Shown here: positions 9,830 through 19,271 of the stretch, piece by piece | Layout of the letters: each line of letters opens with the position of its first letter | How positions within the stretch are numbered: the stretch's first letter is position 1 | Assembly (NCBI RefSeq): GCF_000237085.1 | Contig: NC_016627.1 | Coordinates: 62,001-126,000, forward strand | Length of the DNA stretch: 64,000 nucleotides | Source of the DNA: Acetivibrio clariflavus DSM 19732 | GTDB lineage: Bacteria > Bacillota > Clostridia > Acetivibrionales > Acetivibrionaceae | Reading direction: 5' to 3' | The notes under the pieces: model-generated | Databases searched by the model: none | Told to the model about the DNA's origin: nothing | The model's input: the letters and a program-made list of their open reading frames with translations, nothing else | Made by a program: the position numbers and the translations under genes

Positions 9830-9906
9830 GCGCCCATAGCTCAATTGGATAGAGTGTCTGACTACGGATCAGAAGGTTAGGGGTTCGACTCCTCTTGGGC
9901 GCGCCA
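9830..9906 (+). tRNA. tRNA-Arg(ACG)
   Basis: A 77-base cloverleaf: acceptor GCGCCCA pairs with TGGGCGC, discriminator G, CCA encoded in the DNA. The anticodon stem TCTGA/TCAGA encloses the loop CTACGGA, so the anticodon is ACG (read as ICG after TadA editing; tadA is in this window at 38.1 kb). The T-loop is GGTTCGACTCC. A terminator follows directly. Confidence 0.97.
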
Positions 9907-9908
9907 AG

Positions 9909-9945
9909 GCTCTCGGAATTTAATTCTGAGAGCTTTTGTTCTTTT
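9909..9945. terminator. Terminator between tRNA-Arg and the glycosyltransferase gene
   Basis: GCTCTCGGAAT pairs with ATTCTGAGAGC (9909-9933, three-base loop), followed on the plus strand by TTTTGTTCTTTT. The gene on the minus strand ends at 9944, so the element may serve both directions. Confidence 0.85.
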
Positions 9946-11467
9946 ATTTTCCTTTCCTGCTTATAATAGTGTTTATATTGTTAAAATCGTTTAAAGATGA
10001 CATACCGTAACTTGCAAGTATTGAGAAAATTGAAATTGTAGGGAAATGATATCTTCCGGCAACTTCCACGATAAAATGAAGAAATACGATACTTAAGATA
10101 ATTATTACAAGGAAAAGCGGGATTTCTTGATTTTTCTTTAATATGAGAATGATTCCTCCGAAGGCACAAAGTAAGAGTATAGTATGGTAATAAAAATTGG
10201 ACAGCTTTACAAGAAGACGTTCAAACTTATAAAAATCAAATTTCATATCCTCTTGTATAAGGCCTTGTCGGATATATACCAGGCTATCATGGTCAACAGG
10301 CCAAATCATGCCGTGTTTTTTGCAAATAAATATAAAGTTTTTAAAAAGAGACCTGTTTCTTATTCTTTCCCATGAACGTTTTAGAAGTTCGTTATGAATT
10401 TCTTGTGCTGTGATACCGGGTGTTTTTTGAATTTCAGTAAGAGTGTTGGCATCTTCTGCATTCCATGAACCGTTGCTTTCATAGTTTGAGCCTACATATA
10501 TGTTAAAACCAATAGGATATTTTGCAATTTCTCTTCCTATAGCTTTTGAAGTGGCAAAACTTATTAGAGTCGAAGTTATAAGGTAGCCTGTGAGGATAAA
10601 AGCTAAAAAGATAATTTTAGGAAGTATGTTGTTTTTTATCCTTATTTTTTCAATGACAAATACCAGGTAATATAAGCAAATAGCAATTAGAACTATCTGT
10701 CCAACAGGTCTTATAATATTTGAAACGGAGCATAGTACGCCTAATAGAAAAAATTTCAATGAAGTTGAAAAAAAGCCTTTTTTATCTTTGTTTTTTAATA
10801 TTGATATAAAGAAATATATGCAAAGAAGCATTAAAAAGGTGAAAGTAGTCTCTGTTGATACTAAGGCAGTGTAAAAAATTTGAGAGGGCCAAAATGCCCA
10901 AATAAGTGCACCGATAAAGCCGCATTTTTTGTCAAAAAGACTAGAGCCGATACTATATGTAAGAAGCGAAATTATGCAGCTCAAAACCACATTTAAAACA
11001 GTGGCAACAGTGGCAGATGCACCGAATATCCTGTAAAAAGGTGCTAAAAAAGCAGGATAACCTATATAATGAGGAAACAAGGAAATATAACTGCCTCCAA
11101 TGACATTGCCTTTTGCAAAAGCTGTGGCAATAATATGATATGTATTAAAATCGCTAAGCGGAGTTACCTTAATACATGCAATCCAAATAAAGCGCGGCAC
11201 TGCAGTAATAAAAATGAGAGCCAGCATTACTGGGATTTGCCTGTCCAATTTTATTTTATCATTGTATTTATTGTAAAGAAAAATGATAATCCCGGCACAA
11301 ATAAATGCGCCAGCTGTAAAAAATAATGTGGATATGGTAGCATGTGTTCTAAAATATATTTTTAAAGGCTTAGCAGCAATGAAAAACAATGTATTGAATA
11401 AAATAAAAACAGTGAACATCAATAAAACTGCTGTTGAAAATATATTTTTTATCCTGTTGGTAAACAT
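9944..11467 (-). CDS. Integral membrane glycosyltransferase, GT39/ArnT-like
   Basis: 507 residues with some twelve hydrophobic helices. The start is the ATG at 11467, five bases after AAAGGAG; an in-frame GTG at 11473 lies too close to that site. The first outside loop has TPLSDFNTYH, the acidic motif typical of GT39/GT83 lipid-phosphate-sugar dependent transferases, and a later SLFPHYIGYPAFLAPFYRIFG segment matches the PMT_2 domain. These enzymes move a sugar from a polyprenyl phosphate donor onto proteins or cell-envelope polymers on the outer face. The acceptor is unknown; no partner genes are adjacent. Confidence 0.8.
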   Translation of the reverse strand: MFTNRIKNIFSTAVLLMFTVFILFNTLFFIAAKPLKIYFRTHATISTLFFTAGAFICAGIIIFLYNKYNDKIKLDRQIPVMLALIFITAVPRFIWIACIKVTPLSDFNTYHIIATAFAKGNVIGGSYISLFPHYIGYPAFLAPFYRIFGASATVATVLNVVLSCIISLLTYSIGSSLFDKKCGFIGALIWAFWPSQIFYTALVSTETTFTFLMLLCIYFFISILKNKDKKGFFSTSLKFFLLGVLCSVSNIIRPVGQIVLIAICLYYLVFVIEKIRIKNNILPKIIFLAFILTGYLITSTLISFATSKAIGREIAKYPIGFNIYVGSNYESNGSWNAEDANTLTEIQKTPGITAQEIHNELLKRSWERIRNRSLFKNFIFICKKHGMIWPVDHDSLVYIRQGLIQEDMKFDFYKFERLLVKLSNFYYHTILLLCAFGGIILILKKNQEIPLFLVIIILSIVFLHFIVEVAGRYHFPTISIFSILASYGMSSLNDFNNINTIISRKGK

Positions 11468-11659
11468 GGCCACTCCTTTAAATACAAAAAATCTTTTGTT
11501 CTTAATAATACCATAATATTAATAATGATGGAATACATACAATTTCAGGTTTTTTTAAATTTAATATTTAAAACTATAAAAAAAATATCCATAGTTTCCG
11601 ATAAAGAAATTAGAAATTAATTAAGAAATAAAAAAATATGGAGCAGAAGGCGGTAGTCT

Positions 11660-12460
11660 ATGGATATAGCAACAATTATTGGAATTATTGCTGGAGTAGT
11701 TTTTTTATTGGGATCAATAGCTTGGGGCGGGCCACTTAAACCGTTTTGGGATGCCCCTTCAGTTATTTGCGTTGTTGGAGGAGGTATTTCAGCTGCCTTT
11801 ATCACGCATAAGATAACTGAAATAAAGCCTATAATGAAAGTTGTAATGAAAGCATTTACTTCAAGGGAAGAGTCGCAAATAGATATAATAAGAAAATTAG
11901 TAGAACTTTCTATGAAAGCAAGGCGTGATGGTTTGCTTTCACTGGAAGCGGAGCAGGAAAAGATTGAAGATGAGTTTTTGAAGGCATCTCTGCAGCTTGT
12001 AATCGATGGAGTAGAACCGGATATTATTATTGATTCTATGGATTTGGAAATTGAAAATATGAAAGCAAGGCATGACAAAGGTGCAGGGTTTTTTAAAACA
12101 TTGGCGGCTCAGTTTCCTGCATGGGGTATGATAGGTACTCTTATAGGTCTTATCCAGTTATTGTTGGCCCTTGACGATCCTTCAAAAATTGGACCTGCCA
12201 TGTCGGTAGCACTGGTAACAACTTTCTATGGCAGTGTACTTGCCAACCTTATTTGCAATCCCATTGCCAATAAGCTGTCTACGAAAAGTAAAGAGGAAAT
12301 TCAGCAGAAAAAGATGATTGTAGAGGGAATACTGTCAATTCAGGCTGGAGAAAATCCCAAAATACTGGAACATAAGTTGAAAACCTTCCTGTCGCCTAAG
12401 CAGAAGCACGAATATGACAGAATTGTAAGTGAGGCAAGTAGCAGTGCAGGAAACAAATAG
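11660..12460 (+). CDS. motA: Flagellar motor stator protein MotA
   Basis: 266 residues, four membrane helices (about 3-22, 29-50, 148-170, 180-202) with the large cytoplasmic loop between helices 2 and 3. The MotA_ExbB core is clear: FPAWGMIGTLIGLIQLL and SVALVTTFYGSVLANL. MotA and MotB form the stator that couples ion flow to flagellar rotation. motB follows after 51 bases. No other flagellar gene is in the window, so motAB stands apart from the main flagellar cluster. Both the proton and sodium (PomA-like) families resemble this, and the ion cannot be assigned safely. Confidence 0.95.
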   Translation: MDIATIIGIIAGVVFLLGSIAWGGPLKPFWDAPSVICVVGGGISAAFITHKITEIKPIMKVVMKAFTSREESQIDIIRKLVELSMKARRDGLLSLEAEQEKIEDEFLKASLQLVIDGVEPDIIIDSMDLEIENMKARHDKGAGFFKTLAAQFPAWGMIGTLIGLIQLLLALDDPSKIGPAMSVALVTTFYGSVLANLICNPIANKLSTKSKEEIQQKKMIVEGILSIQAGENPKILEHKLKTFLSPKQKHEYDRIVSEASSSAGNK

Positions 12461-12511
12461 CAAGATAGCTACTCCTACGGCTAATAGCATGAGCACAAAG
12501 AGAGGTGTATT

Positions 12512-13291
12512 ATGAGTAAAAAAGGTAGACGCACTATTTCGGATGATGATCCACCAGAAGGAGCAGCTGAATGGCTGACAACATACAGTGACATGGTTAC
12601 GCTATTGCTAACTTTTTTCGTACTTCTTTTTTCCATGGCAACGGTGGATAAGCAAAAATTTCAGGAAGTTGCCTATTCTCTTAAATCTGCCTTTATGAAT
12701 ATTAGTAGAGGAGAGATATTCTATAATAATAACGGTGAAGATATAATAAGCATATTGGATGATAATATGCCGGATATTTCTGAAGAACAAAATTCCACCA
12801 ACAATAATGAAAACAATAAAGCAGGCTTGGGTGATTCCGATCAGATTTCCGAGTTCAAAGAACAGGTGGAACGACTTATTTTAGAAATGGATCTTGGTGA
12901 ATATGTCCAAATTATTGATAACAAGACTTCCCTAATATTAAGAATAAATTCTGTAATATTGTTTGATTTGGGAAAGGCGGACATAAAAGAGTCTGGGAAA
13001 GAAACAATAAGAAAAATTGCAGAATTAATGAAACAACTTGATACTGAAATAATAGTACAAGGGCATACCGACAATTTACCTATTAAGACCAGCCTATATC
13101 CCACAAATTGGGAACTATCCACTAAAAGAGCAACTAATGTGATACTCTTTCTTATCAATGAATGCTCTCTGGATCCAACAAGATTAACTGCAACCGGAAA
13201 CGGGGAGTACAGACCGGTGGCACCTAACGATACGGAAGAGAACAGACAGAAAAACAGGAGAATAGATATCGTGATTTCCAAATACAAATAG
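12512..13291 (+). CDS. motB: Flagellar motor stator protein MotB
   Basis: 259 residues. The N-terminal signature PPEGAAEWLTTYSDMVTLLL is present, with the essential Asp (of YSDM) at the start of the single transmembrane helix (about 28-48). A short acidic, Asn-rich linker follows (about 85-120), then a C-terminal OmpA peptidoglycan-binding domain with IIVQGHTDNLPI and NRRIDIVI. It anchors the stator to the wall and carries the ion-binding Asp. GAGAGGTG precedes the ATG. A terminator at 13319 closes the motAB operon. Confidence 0.95.
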   Translation: MSKKGRRTISDDDPPEGAAEWLTTYSDMVTLLLTFFVLLFSMATVDKQKFQEVAYSLKSAFMNISRGEIFYNNNGEDIISILDDNMPDISEEQNSTNNNENNKAGLGDSDQISEFKEQVERLILEMDLGEYVQIIDNKTSLILRINSVILFDLGKADIKESGKETIRKIAELMKQLDTEIIVQGHTDNLPIKTSLYPTNWELSTKRATNVILFLINECSLDPTRLTATGNGEYRPVAPNDTEENRQKNRRIDIVISKYK

Positions 13292-13318
13292 AACTGCCAT
13301 AAAACTGATATAAAAATT

Positions 13319-13352
13319 AATGTACTCCATTAAAGGGGTGCATTTATTTTTG
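13319..13352 (+). terminator. Terminator after motAB
   Basis: AATGTACTCC pairs with GGGGTGCATT (with G-U pairs) around ATTAAA, followed by TATTTTT. Confidence 0.75.
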
Positions 13353-13428
13353 GAATAGCTTTATGCCTTACTTGAGTTTGGCATGTGTATGGAGTATAAT
13401 TAAAGAAAAATATGAAATGAGGTTGACA

Positions 13429-14412
13429 ATGAAGAACTCAGATGTATATTGCAAACCCAAACATATAACCAGTATTGGAGGACAGGCTCTAATTGAGGGC
13501 TTGATGATGATGGGTCCGAATAATATAGCAATTGCCGTTAGGAAACCCGATGGAGAGATAATAGTAGAAAAGAGACCTCTGCCAAAGAGAAGCAAGTTTT
13601 CAAAATTACCTCTGATAAGAGGGGTCGTGGGGTTGTTTAAACAGATGGTAGTGGGTATACAGGCATTAATGTTTTCAGCTGAGTTTGTAGACCTTGAGGT
13701 GGAAGAAGATGAAAAAAAGGAACCTTCAAAGGTGGACCAATTTTTTGAAAAGTTTTTAGGCAAAGTTTTTGGAAATAAACTCCAGGATGCTTTGATATAT
13801 ATTTCTGTTGTTATTTCGCTTTTGTTCAGCGTTGGGCTTTTTATATTACTTCCGAATTTTATTGCCGGGCTTTTGCCTCTTAATAGGGAAAGCAGTTTAG
13901 GAGTAATGTTGTACAATCTTGTTGAAGGCATAGTAAAGATAATATTGTTTTTCTCCTATATTGTATTGATATCTAAATTAAACGATATAAAACGGGTTTG
14001 GCAGTACCATGGTGCAGAGCACAAAACCATTCACTGCTATGAGAATGGAGAGGAACTTACGGTAGAAAACATCCAAAAATATTCAACAAGGCATCCCAGG
14101 TGCGGGACTTCATTCCTGTTTACAGTAATGGTTGTTAGTATTTTGGTATTTTCTTTTGCAGGCTGGTATGAGGAAGCCTGGAAAAATATGATAATAAGGT
14201 TGTTGCTGCTGCCTGTTGTTGCAGGTATTTCTTACGAGGTTATAAAATTTGCGGGAAAAAGCCAGTCAAAGATTGTGCAAATATTAAATGTACCAGGTTT
14301 GATGTTTCAAAATTATACTACTAAAGAACCGGATGACAGTATGGTTGAAGTTGCCATTGAAGCAATGAAGGGTGTTTTGGAAACAACAAAAGAAGGCGAA
14401 GATAAGTGGTAG
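13429..14412 (+). CDS. DUF1385 family membrane protein
   Basis: 327 residues from the ATG at 13429, which has TGAGG 6 bases upstream; an in-frame ATG at 13363 would add 22 residues without similarity to the family. DUF1385 features: SIGGQALIEGLMMMGP near the N-terminus, RGVVGLFKQMVVGIQAL, four or so membrane helices, and a central YHGAEHKTIHCYE motif with conserved His and Cys that look metal-binding, then HPRCGTSFLF. The family is common in Firmicutes, often just before prmC-prfA-rpmE genes as here; its function is unknown. prmC starts 42 bases downstream. Confidence 0.88.
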   Translation: MKNSDVYCKPKHITSIGGQALIEGLMMMGPNNIAIAVRKPDGEIIVEKRPLPKRSKFSKLPLIRGVVGLFKQMVVGIQALMFSAEFVDLEVEEDEKKEPSKVDQFFEKFLGKVFGNKLQDALIYISVVISLLFSVGLFILLPNFIAGLLPLNRESSLGVMLYNLVEGIVKIILFFSYIVLISKLNDIKRVWQYHGAEHKTIHCYENGEELTVENIQKYSTRHPRCGTSFLFTVMVVSILVFSFAGWYEEAWKNMIIRLLLLPVVAGISYEVIKFAGKSQSKIVQILNVPGLMFQNYTTKEPDDSMVEVAIEAMKGVLETTKEGEDKW

Positions 14413-14454
14413 TTGTAAATATTAAATAATTTTATGGTAGGTAAGGAGATTTAT

Positions 14455-15300
14455 GTGATTTTAAAGGATGCTTATACAGAAGGTATTAAAAAGCTTAAAT
14501 CAGCAAATGTTGATGCCCCGGCAATTACAGCCGGGGCTATACTGTGCTGTATTCTAGGTTGTGAAAAGGAGTATCTTTATATCCATGGTGACTATTTATT
14601 AAGCAAAAGTGAATATGAAAGATACTGCGATGCTTTAAACAGGAGAATAAACGGTGAACCTCTCCAATATATAACCGGACATCAGGAATTTATGTCTCTG
14701 AATTTTGCTGTTAACCGTAATGTTCTAATTCCAAGGCAGGACACCGAAATATTGGTGGAATATGTTATTGAATTTGTCGGGCAAAAACAGAATGTCAATA
14801 TTCTTGATATTGGAACCGGTTCAGGTTGTATAGCCGTAAGCCTTGCATATTACATTAAAAGCAGCCGGGTTTGGGGAGTGGATATTTCAAAGGAGGCTCT
14901 TGAAATTGCAAAAATAAATGCCAGAAGTTATGGTGTTGAAGAAAAAATTGTCTTTATAGAGAGCAACCTTTTTGAGAATGTTCCACTTCAAAAGTTTGAT
15001 ATTATTGTTTCCAATCCTCCGTATATTCCCAATCGGGTAATTGATACTCTTGACAGGCAAGTAAAGGATTTTGAGCCTAAAATTGCTTTGAACGGAGGAG
15101 AGGATGGTCTTGATTTTTACAGGAAAATAGTAAAAGAATCGGTTGGATTTTTAAAGCCAAAGGGGCTTTTAGCCTTTGAAGTTGGTTTTGATCAGGCTCA
15201 AGATGTCGTAAAGATAATGGAATCAAGTTTTAAAGATATAAAAATAAAAAAAGACCTTGCCGGAATTGAACGTGTTGTTACTGGAATTCTTTCCGGATAG
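14455..15300 (+). CDS. prmC: Peptide chain release factor N5-glutamine methyltransferase PrmC
   Basis: 281 residues from the GTG at 14455, with AAGGAG 6 bases before it; the upstream in-frame ATG (14434) has no such site. The N-terminal helical domain (1-80) is followed by a Rossmann methyltransferase with the SAM loop ILDIGTGSGCIAVSLA and the catalytic NPPYIP motif that binds the glutamine side chain. PrmC methylates the GGQ glutamine of RF1 and RF2, improving termination. prfA is not next to it here; instead the convergent ytvI gene overlaps its 3' end by 23 bases. Confidence 0.95.
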   Translation: MILKDAYTEGIKKLKSANVDAPAITAGAILCCILGCEKEYLYIHGDYLLSKSEYERYCDALNRRINGEPLQYITGHQEFMSLNFAVNRNVLIPRQDTEILVEYVIEFVGQKQNVNILDIGTGSGCIAVSLAYYIKSSRVWGVDISKEALEIAKINARSYGVEEKIVFIESNLFENVPLQKFDIIVSNPPYIPNRVIDTLDRQVKDFEPKIALNGGEDGLDFYRKIVKESVGFLKPKGLLAFEVGFDQAQDVVKIMESSFKDIKIKKDLAGIERVVTGILSG

Positions 15301-16351
15301 TTATAATACCTGATGAATGGAGATTTTTTAGCATAATCATTATAACTGGGCCTAAAAACAGACCGACTACACCGAATATTATCAGGCCAAAATACATGGA
15401 AATCAGGGTGACCAGTGGATGAAGGCCAGTTTGGGTTGAAACAATTTTGGGCTCAATAATCTGTCTTACTATTACAGCAAAAAGATACACACTTAAAAGA
15501 CCCAGTGCCATACGGAAGTTGCCGGTAATGAGATTTAATATTATCCATGGAACCATTACGATACCGGAGCCTAAAAGGGGGATGCCATCGGCCAGAGCAG
15601 TTACTAACCCCATTAGAACTTCATAGCCGGTATCTATTATTATGAAACCTATTGTAGATATGATAAAGGTAATAAACATTATTATTAACTGTGCTTTAAA
15701 ATAACCGAATATAGAGGCCGAAACATCATTTTTGGCGTTATAGAAACTTTTCTGCGCTTTGTATGGTATTTGCCTGTATATAAAATTCCTTATATTCTTT
15801 TTATCACTACTTATAAAATACGAAGAAAGAAGAGTTACGGTAATAAAAATTCCAAGTTTGGGCAAAGAGGTTATACTGGTTATTATTGAGCCGGCTATAG
15901 CGGTTATGACTGCTTCCAATTTAGGCAAAAAAGCAAAAGTGTTACTTTTGAAAACTTCCTGGAGATTTATCGGAAGACTATTGTAAAATGTGTTCAGCTT
16001 ATCGTAGTAACTTGACAGAAAGTAGGAAATGCTGGTTACATAGTTGGGAAGATTACTTTGTAGTTTTATAAGCTCTGTATATATTTTAAAGAGCAGAGAT
16101 ATGGCCAGGACTGCGATAACACATATGCTTAGTGTAAGGGACAGGACTGTGCAAATTTTTCTGTTCAATTTGGTTCTTTGCTCAAGAAAGCGAATAATAG
16201 GTTCATTTATTGCAGATATAGCTGCAGCTGTTAAAAACGGAGCAAAAAAAACAAACAGATATTTTATTGCTATGTAAAATCCAATAAGCAAGATAAGAAA
16301 AATTAACAAATTAGACAGTCTTTCAATATAGTATTTAAAAACTTTTTTCAT
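15278..16351 (-). CDS. ytvI: Sporulation membrane protein YtvI (AI-2E transporter family)
   Basis: 357 residues with paired N-terminal helices, a long extracytoplasmic helical segment, and four or more C-terminal helices, the AI-2E_transport/PerM fold. GLVTALADGIPLLGSGIVMVPW and GLFLGPVIMIM match the conserved C-terminal core. The overall shape fits the YtvI subfamily, expressed in the mother cell during sporulation in Bacillus; its substrate is unknown. GAGGAG precedes the ATG. It converges on prmC and shares 23 bases with it. Confidence 0.82.
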   Translation of the reverse strand: MKKVFKYYIERLSNLLIFLILLIGFYIAIKYLFVFFAPFLTAAAISAINEPIIRFLEQRTKLNRKICTVLSLTLSICVIAVLAISLLFKIYTELIKLQSNLPNYVTSISYFLSSYYDKLNTFYNSLPINLQEVFKSNTFAFLPKLEAVITAIAGSIITSITSLPKLGIFITVTLLSSYFISSDKKNIRNFIYRQIPYKAQKSFYNAKNDVSASIFGYFKAQLIIMFITFIISTIGFIIIDTGYEVLMGLVTALADGIPLLGSGIVMVPWIILNLITGNFRMALGLLSVYLFAVIVRQIIEPKIVSTQTGLHPLVTLISMYFGLIIFGVVGLFLGPVIMIMLKNLHSSGIITIRKEFQ

Positions 16352-16960
16352 ATATTAAAAAGCTCCTCTTAATAACCCATATTATCCCATAATAATATAT
16401 GATGGGTCTATTCATAAAAAGACGGTATTTTTTGGAATAACCTAAGTCCAATAAAGAATATAAAATAAATATAAAAGATTTCAGTTTAAGAAAAAATTTT
16501 GTATACAATATTCATAAACGCTTTATACTGATAAAAACGTCAACAATTGCATTTGACTTATTAAAGCATAATAAATATAATTAAATTGTTCATTATAAAT
16601 AGTTATTTCACTCAATGAAGAGTGTTTATTTCTTGACAATGTTGTTAAGTTGACCGGTTCACTTATACAGTGATTAAAACAGCATAATTTAGCGTTTTAA
16701 GAAAATGTATATGCCAGACTTTATCGAACATCCAGAGTAAAAAGTAAATTTCTTAAAAGCGCAAACATATTTGAAAACTACCTTATCATTCATTAAAGAA
16801 AATCATCGCATTATTGGAATATTTTGTTTCGTTTTATAAATTCCGGGTATTACTCTGTTATAAGGTATTAGCCGGTTTTGGTTAATGTTCTGACTTAAAA
16901 AAGAACTATATAAAAAAATATATAAAAAAATAATTATAAAGATAAAATGGGGTTGGATAT
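16352..16960. promoter_or_regulatory. Long leader/promoter region upstream of the rnf operon
   Basis: 609 bases without a plausible gene between the divergent ytvI and rnfC starts. It should carry the rnf promoter. A TTGACA occurs at 16633-16638 and TTGACC at 16650-16655, but neither has a good -10 at 17 bases. It also contains the inverted repeat listed separately and, at 16908-16931, two tandem copies of a 12-base TATATAAAAAAA unit. Confidence 0.5.
16692..16762 (+). repeat. Inverted repeat in the rnf leader
   Basis: GCGTTTTAAGAAA at 16692-16704 pairs with TTTCTTAAAAGCGC at 16749-16762 with one bulged base, enclosing 44 bases. In RNA this would be a stem of about 13 pairs. It has no T-run after it. 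It could be a regulatory RNA structure or a protein-binding site. Confidence 0.5.
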
Positions 16961-18280
16961 ATGTTGTTAAAAAAAATGTTTAAAGGTGGGGTCGCTGTTC
17001 CGCATTTAAAAAGAACGGAAAATTGCGAAACAGTTAAAATGAAAGTGCCTGAAAAGGTCGTTATACCTATGCTTCAGCACATTGGTGCGCCCTGTGAGCC
17101 TTGTGTCAAAAAGGGTGATCAAGTTAAAGTAGGGCAGGTGATAGGAAACACGGATAAATTTGTATCTGCTCCAGTACATTCGAGTGTTTCCGGTGTAGTA
17201 ACCGATGTATCACCAAGACTTTATGCAGGTGGTGTGTATATAACATCTGTTGAAATTAAGACTGACGGTAAACAGGAAATTGATGAGAGCATAAAACCTC
17301 CCACGTATTCAAACATCGAGGAGTTTATTGATGTTGTAAGAAAGTCCGGTCTGGTTGGCTTGGGTGGTGCCGGTTTTCCGGCTCATATCAAACTTTCACC
17401 TCCAAAGGATAAAAAGATCGATACATTGATTATTAATGCTGCTGAGTGTGAACCATATATCACTTCCGATTACAGAGAGATTATTGAAAACTCCTGGAAT
17501 GTTTTAAGTGGAATTAATATTGTAATGGATGCTTTAAAGATTGAAAATGTGCTTATCGGCATTGAGGACAACAAACCGGAAGCAATAAAAGAAATGGAAC
17601 GTGTGGCATCAAAAAGTGACAAGGTTAATGTTGTAAAACTCAAGTCCCGGTATCCCCAAGGCGCTGAAAAGATGTTGATTTATTCAACAACAGGAAGAAA
17701 GGTACCTCCGGGAAAGCTGCCTGCTGATGTTGGTGTCATAGTTATGAATGTTAACAGTGTTTCATTTATTGCTGAACATATAAAGACAGGTATGCCTCTT
17801 ATTAAAAAACGAGTTACCGTTGACGGCAATGCGGTTAATAATCCTTCCAATGTAGAGGTTCTTATTGGAACTTCAATTCAGGATGTATTTGAATTTTGCG
17901 GGGGATTTAAATCGCCACCTTACAAGGTACTTATGGGCGGACCTATGATGGGAATTGCTCAGTTTTCATTAGACACCTCTGTTCTCAAACATACCAATGC
18001 GCTTTTGGCTTTTGATGAAAAACAAGCAATACTTCCCAAACCTAGTGCATGCATAAGGTGCGGCAGATGTGTTTGGGCGTGTCCGATGAATTTGCTGCCT
18101 CTATATCTCAATATGAATGCTTTAAAGGGAAATGTGGAGGAACTTAAAAAATACCATGTAAATGATTGTATTGAGTGCGGTTGTTGTTCTTACACCTGTC
18201 CTGCAAAGATACATCTTGTGCAGTCAATTAGGCTTGGAAAAGCACTAGTTAGACAAGCTGAAGCAAAAGGGGGTAAATAA
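16961..18280 (+). CDS. rnfC: Rnf complex subunit RnfC
   Basis: 439 residues. The N-terminal barrel (1-110) is followed by the NADH/FMN domain of Complex1_51K type with GLGGAGFPAHIKL (about 133-145). Near the C-terminus are two 4Fe-4S motifs: CIRCGRCVWACP and CIECGCCSYTCP. RnfC is the peripheral NAD(H)-binding subunit of the ferredoxin:NAD+ oxidoreductase that pumps Na+ or H+. It is the first gene of rnfCDGEAB, the usual clostridial order. GGGG lies about 8 bases before the ATG. rnfD begins two bases after its stop. Confidence 0.97.
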   Translation: MLLKKMFKGGVAVPHLKRTENCETVKMKVPEKVVIPMLQHIGAPCEPCVKKGDQVKVGQVIGNTDKFVSAPVHSSVSGVVTDVSPRLYAGGVYITSVEIKTDGKQEIDESIKPPTYSNIEEFIDVVRKSGLVGLGGAGFPAHIKLSPPKDKKIDTLIINAAECEPYITSDYREIIENSWNVLSGINIVMDALKIENVLIGIEDNKPEAIKEMERVASKSDKVNVVKLKSRYPQGAEKMLIYSTTGRKVPPGKLPADVGVIVMNVNSVSFIAEHIKTGMPLIKKRVTVDGNAVNNPSNVEVLIGTSIQDVFEFCGGFKSPPYKVLMGGPMMGIAQFSLDTSVLKHTNALLAFDEKQAILPKPSACIRCGRCVWACPMNLLPLYLNMNALKGNVEELKKYHVNDCIECGCCSYTCPAKIHLVQSIRLGKALVRQAEAKGGK

Positions 18281-18281
18281 T

Positions 18282-19271
18282 TTGGAAAATAGATTGATTG
18301 TGTCATCATCTCCCCATTTTAGGGCGAATACAAATACACAAAGGATAATGTTGGATGTTATAATTGCATTGCTTCCTGCAACGGTTGCCGGCATATACTT
18401 TTTTGGATCAAGGGCAGCTTTGGTTATATTTGTTACCATATTATCCTGTGTCATTTCGGAATATCTATCAAGAAAGGCATTAAAAAAGGAATCTACCATA
18501 TCGGATTTGAGCGCAGTAGTAACAGGTCTTCTGCTTGCATTAAACCTTCCTTCAACAATTCCACTTTGGATGGCTGCTATTGGTGGGGTGGTTGCAATTG
18601 TCATTGCTAAGCAGTTATTTGGCGGTTTGGGGCAGAATTTCATGAATCCTGCATTGGTGGCGAGAGTATTTTTGCTCAATGCTTTTTTAAAGCATATGAC
18701 AAGCTTTGAGAAACCTATAGGTGTTGATGTGGTTTCTTCTGCTACGTCAATCGATGCAATTTCCTCAGCCACACCTTTGTATCAAATGAAGGAATTTGTT
18801 AAAGGAAATGCTGCATATTTGCCGGAATATTGGGATTTGTTTATCGGAAAAATAGCAGGTTGTATAGGAGAGACTTCGGTGATAGCACTGCTTATTGGAG
18901 CTGCGTATTTGCTATATAGAAGAGTTATAAGTCCCGAAATACCTGTTACATTTATAGGCAGTGTTGCATTGTTAACGTGGATTTTTGGGGGAAAGACTTT
19001 ATTTACAGGTGATTGGCTGTACCATGTATTATCGGGTGGTCTGATGATAGGAGCATTCTTTATGGCAACAGACTATGCCACATCACCGGTAACCTTTAAA
19101 GGACGTGTAATAATGGGATTAGGGTGTGGGATTTTAACAGCTGTTATAAGGCTCTATACCGGCTACCCTGAAGGTGTATCCTATGCTATTTTGCTTATGA
19201 ACATTTGTGTTCCTCTTATAGACAGATACACTGTGCCAAAAAGTTTCGGAGGTGAAAAGGCCGTTGCGTGA
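18282..19271 (+). CDS. rnfD: Rnf complex subunit RnfD
   Basis: 329 residues from a TTG start; the ribosome site GGGGG lies in the end of rnfC. About nine membrane helices of the NQR2/RnfD family. The segment AISSATPLYQMKE (about 160-172) contains the Thr of the S-x-A-T motif that carries covalent FMN in characterised RnfD proteins. It forms part of the membrane ion-translocating core with RnfA, E and G. The 3' end overlaps the chosen rnfG start by 8 bases. Confidence 0.96.
   Translation: MENRLIVSSSPHFRANTNTQRIMLDVIIALLPATVAGIYFFGSRAALVIFVTILSCVISEYLSRKALKKESTISDLSAVVTGLLLALNLPSTIPLWMAAIGGVVAIVIAKQLFGGLGQNFMNPALVARVFLLNAFLKHMTSFEKPIGVDVVSSATSIDAISSATPLYQMKEFVKGNAAYLPEYWDLFIGKIAGCIGETSVIALLIGAAYLLYRRVISPEIPVTFIGSVALLTWIFGGKTLFTGDWLYHVLSGGLMIGAFFMATDYATSPVTFKGRVIMGLGCGILTAVIRLYTGYPEGVSYAILLMNICVPLIDRYTVPKSFGGEKAVA

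Noticed and set aside
11617-12078. A 153-codon open frame antisense to motA
   Set aside because: Lies opposite a certain gene, is Ser/Ile-rich and has no ribosome site; it is a shadow frame. The same applies to long antisense frames opposite motB (12841-13287), DUF1385 (13368-13931) and gdhA (36826-37314).
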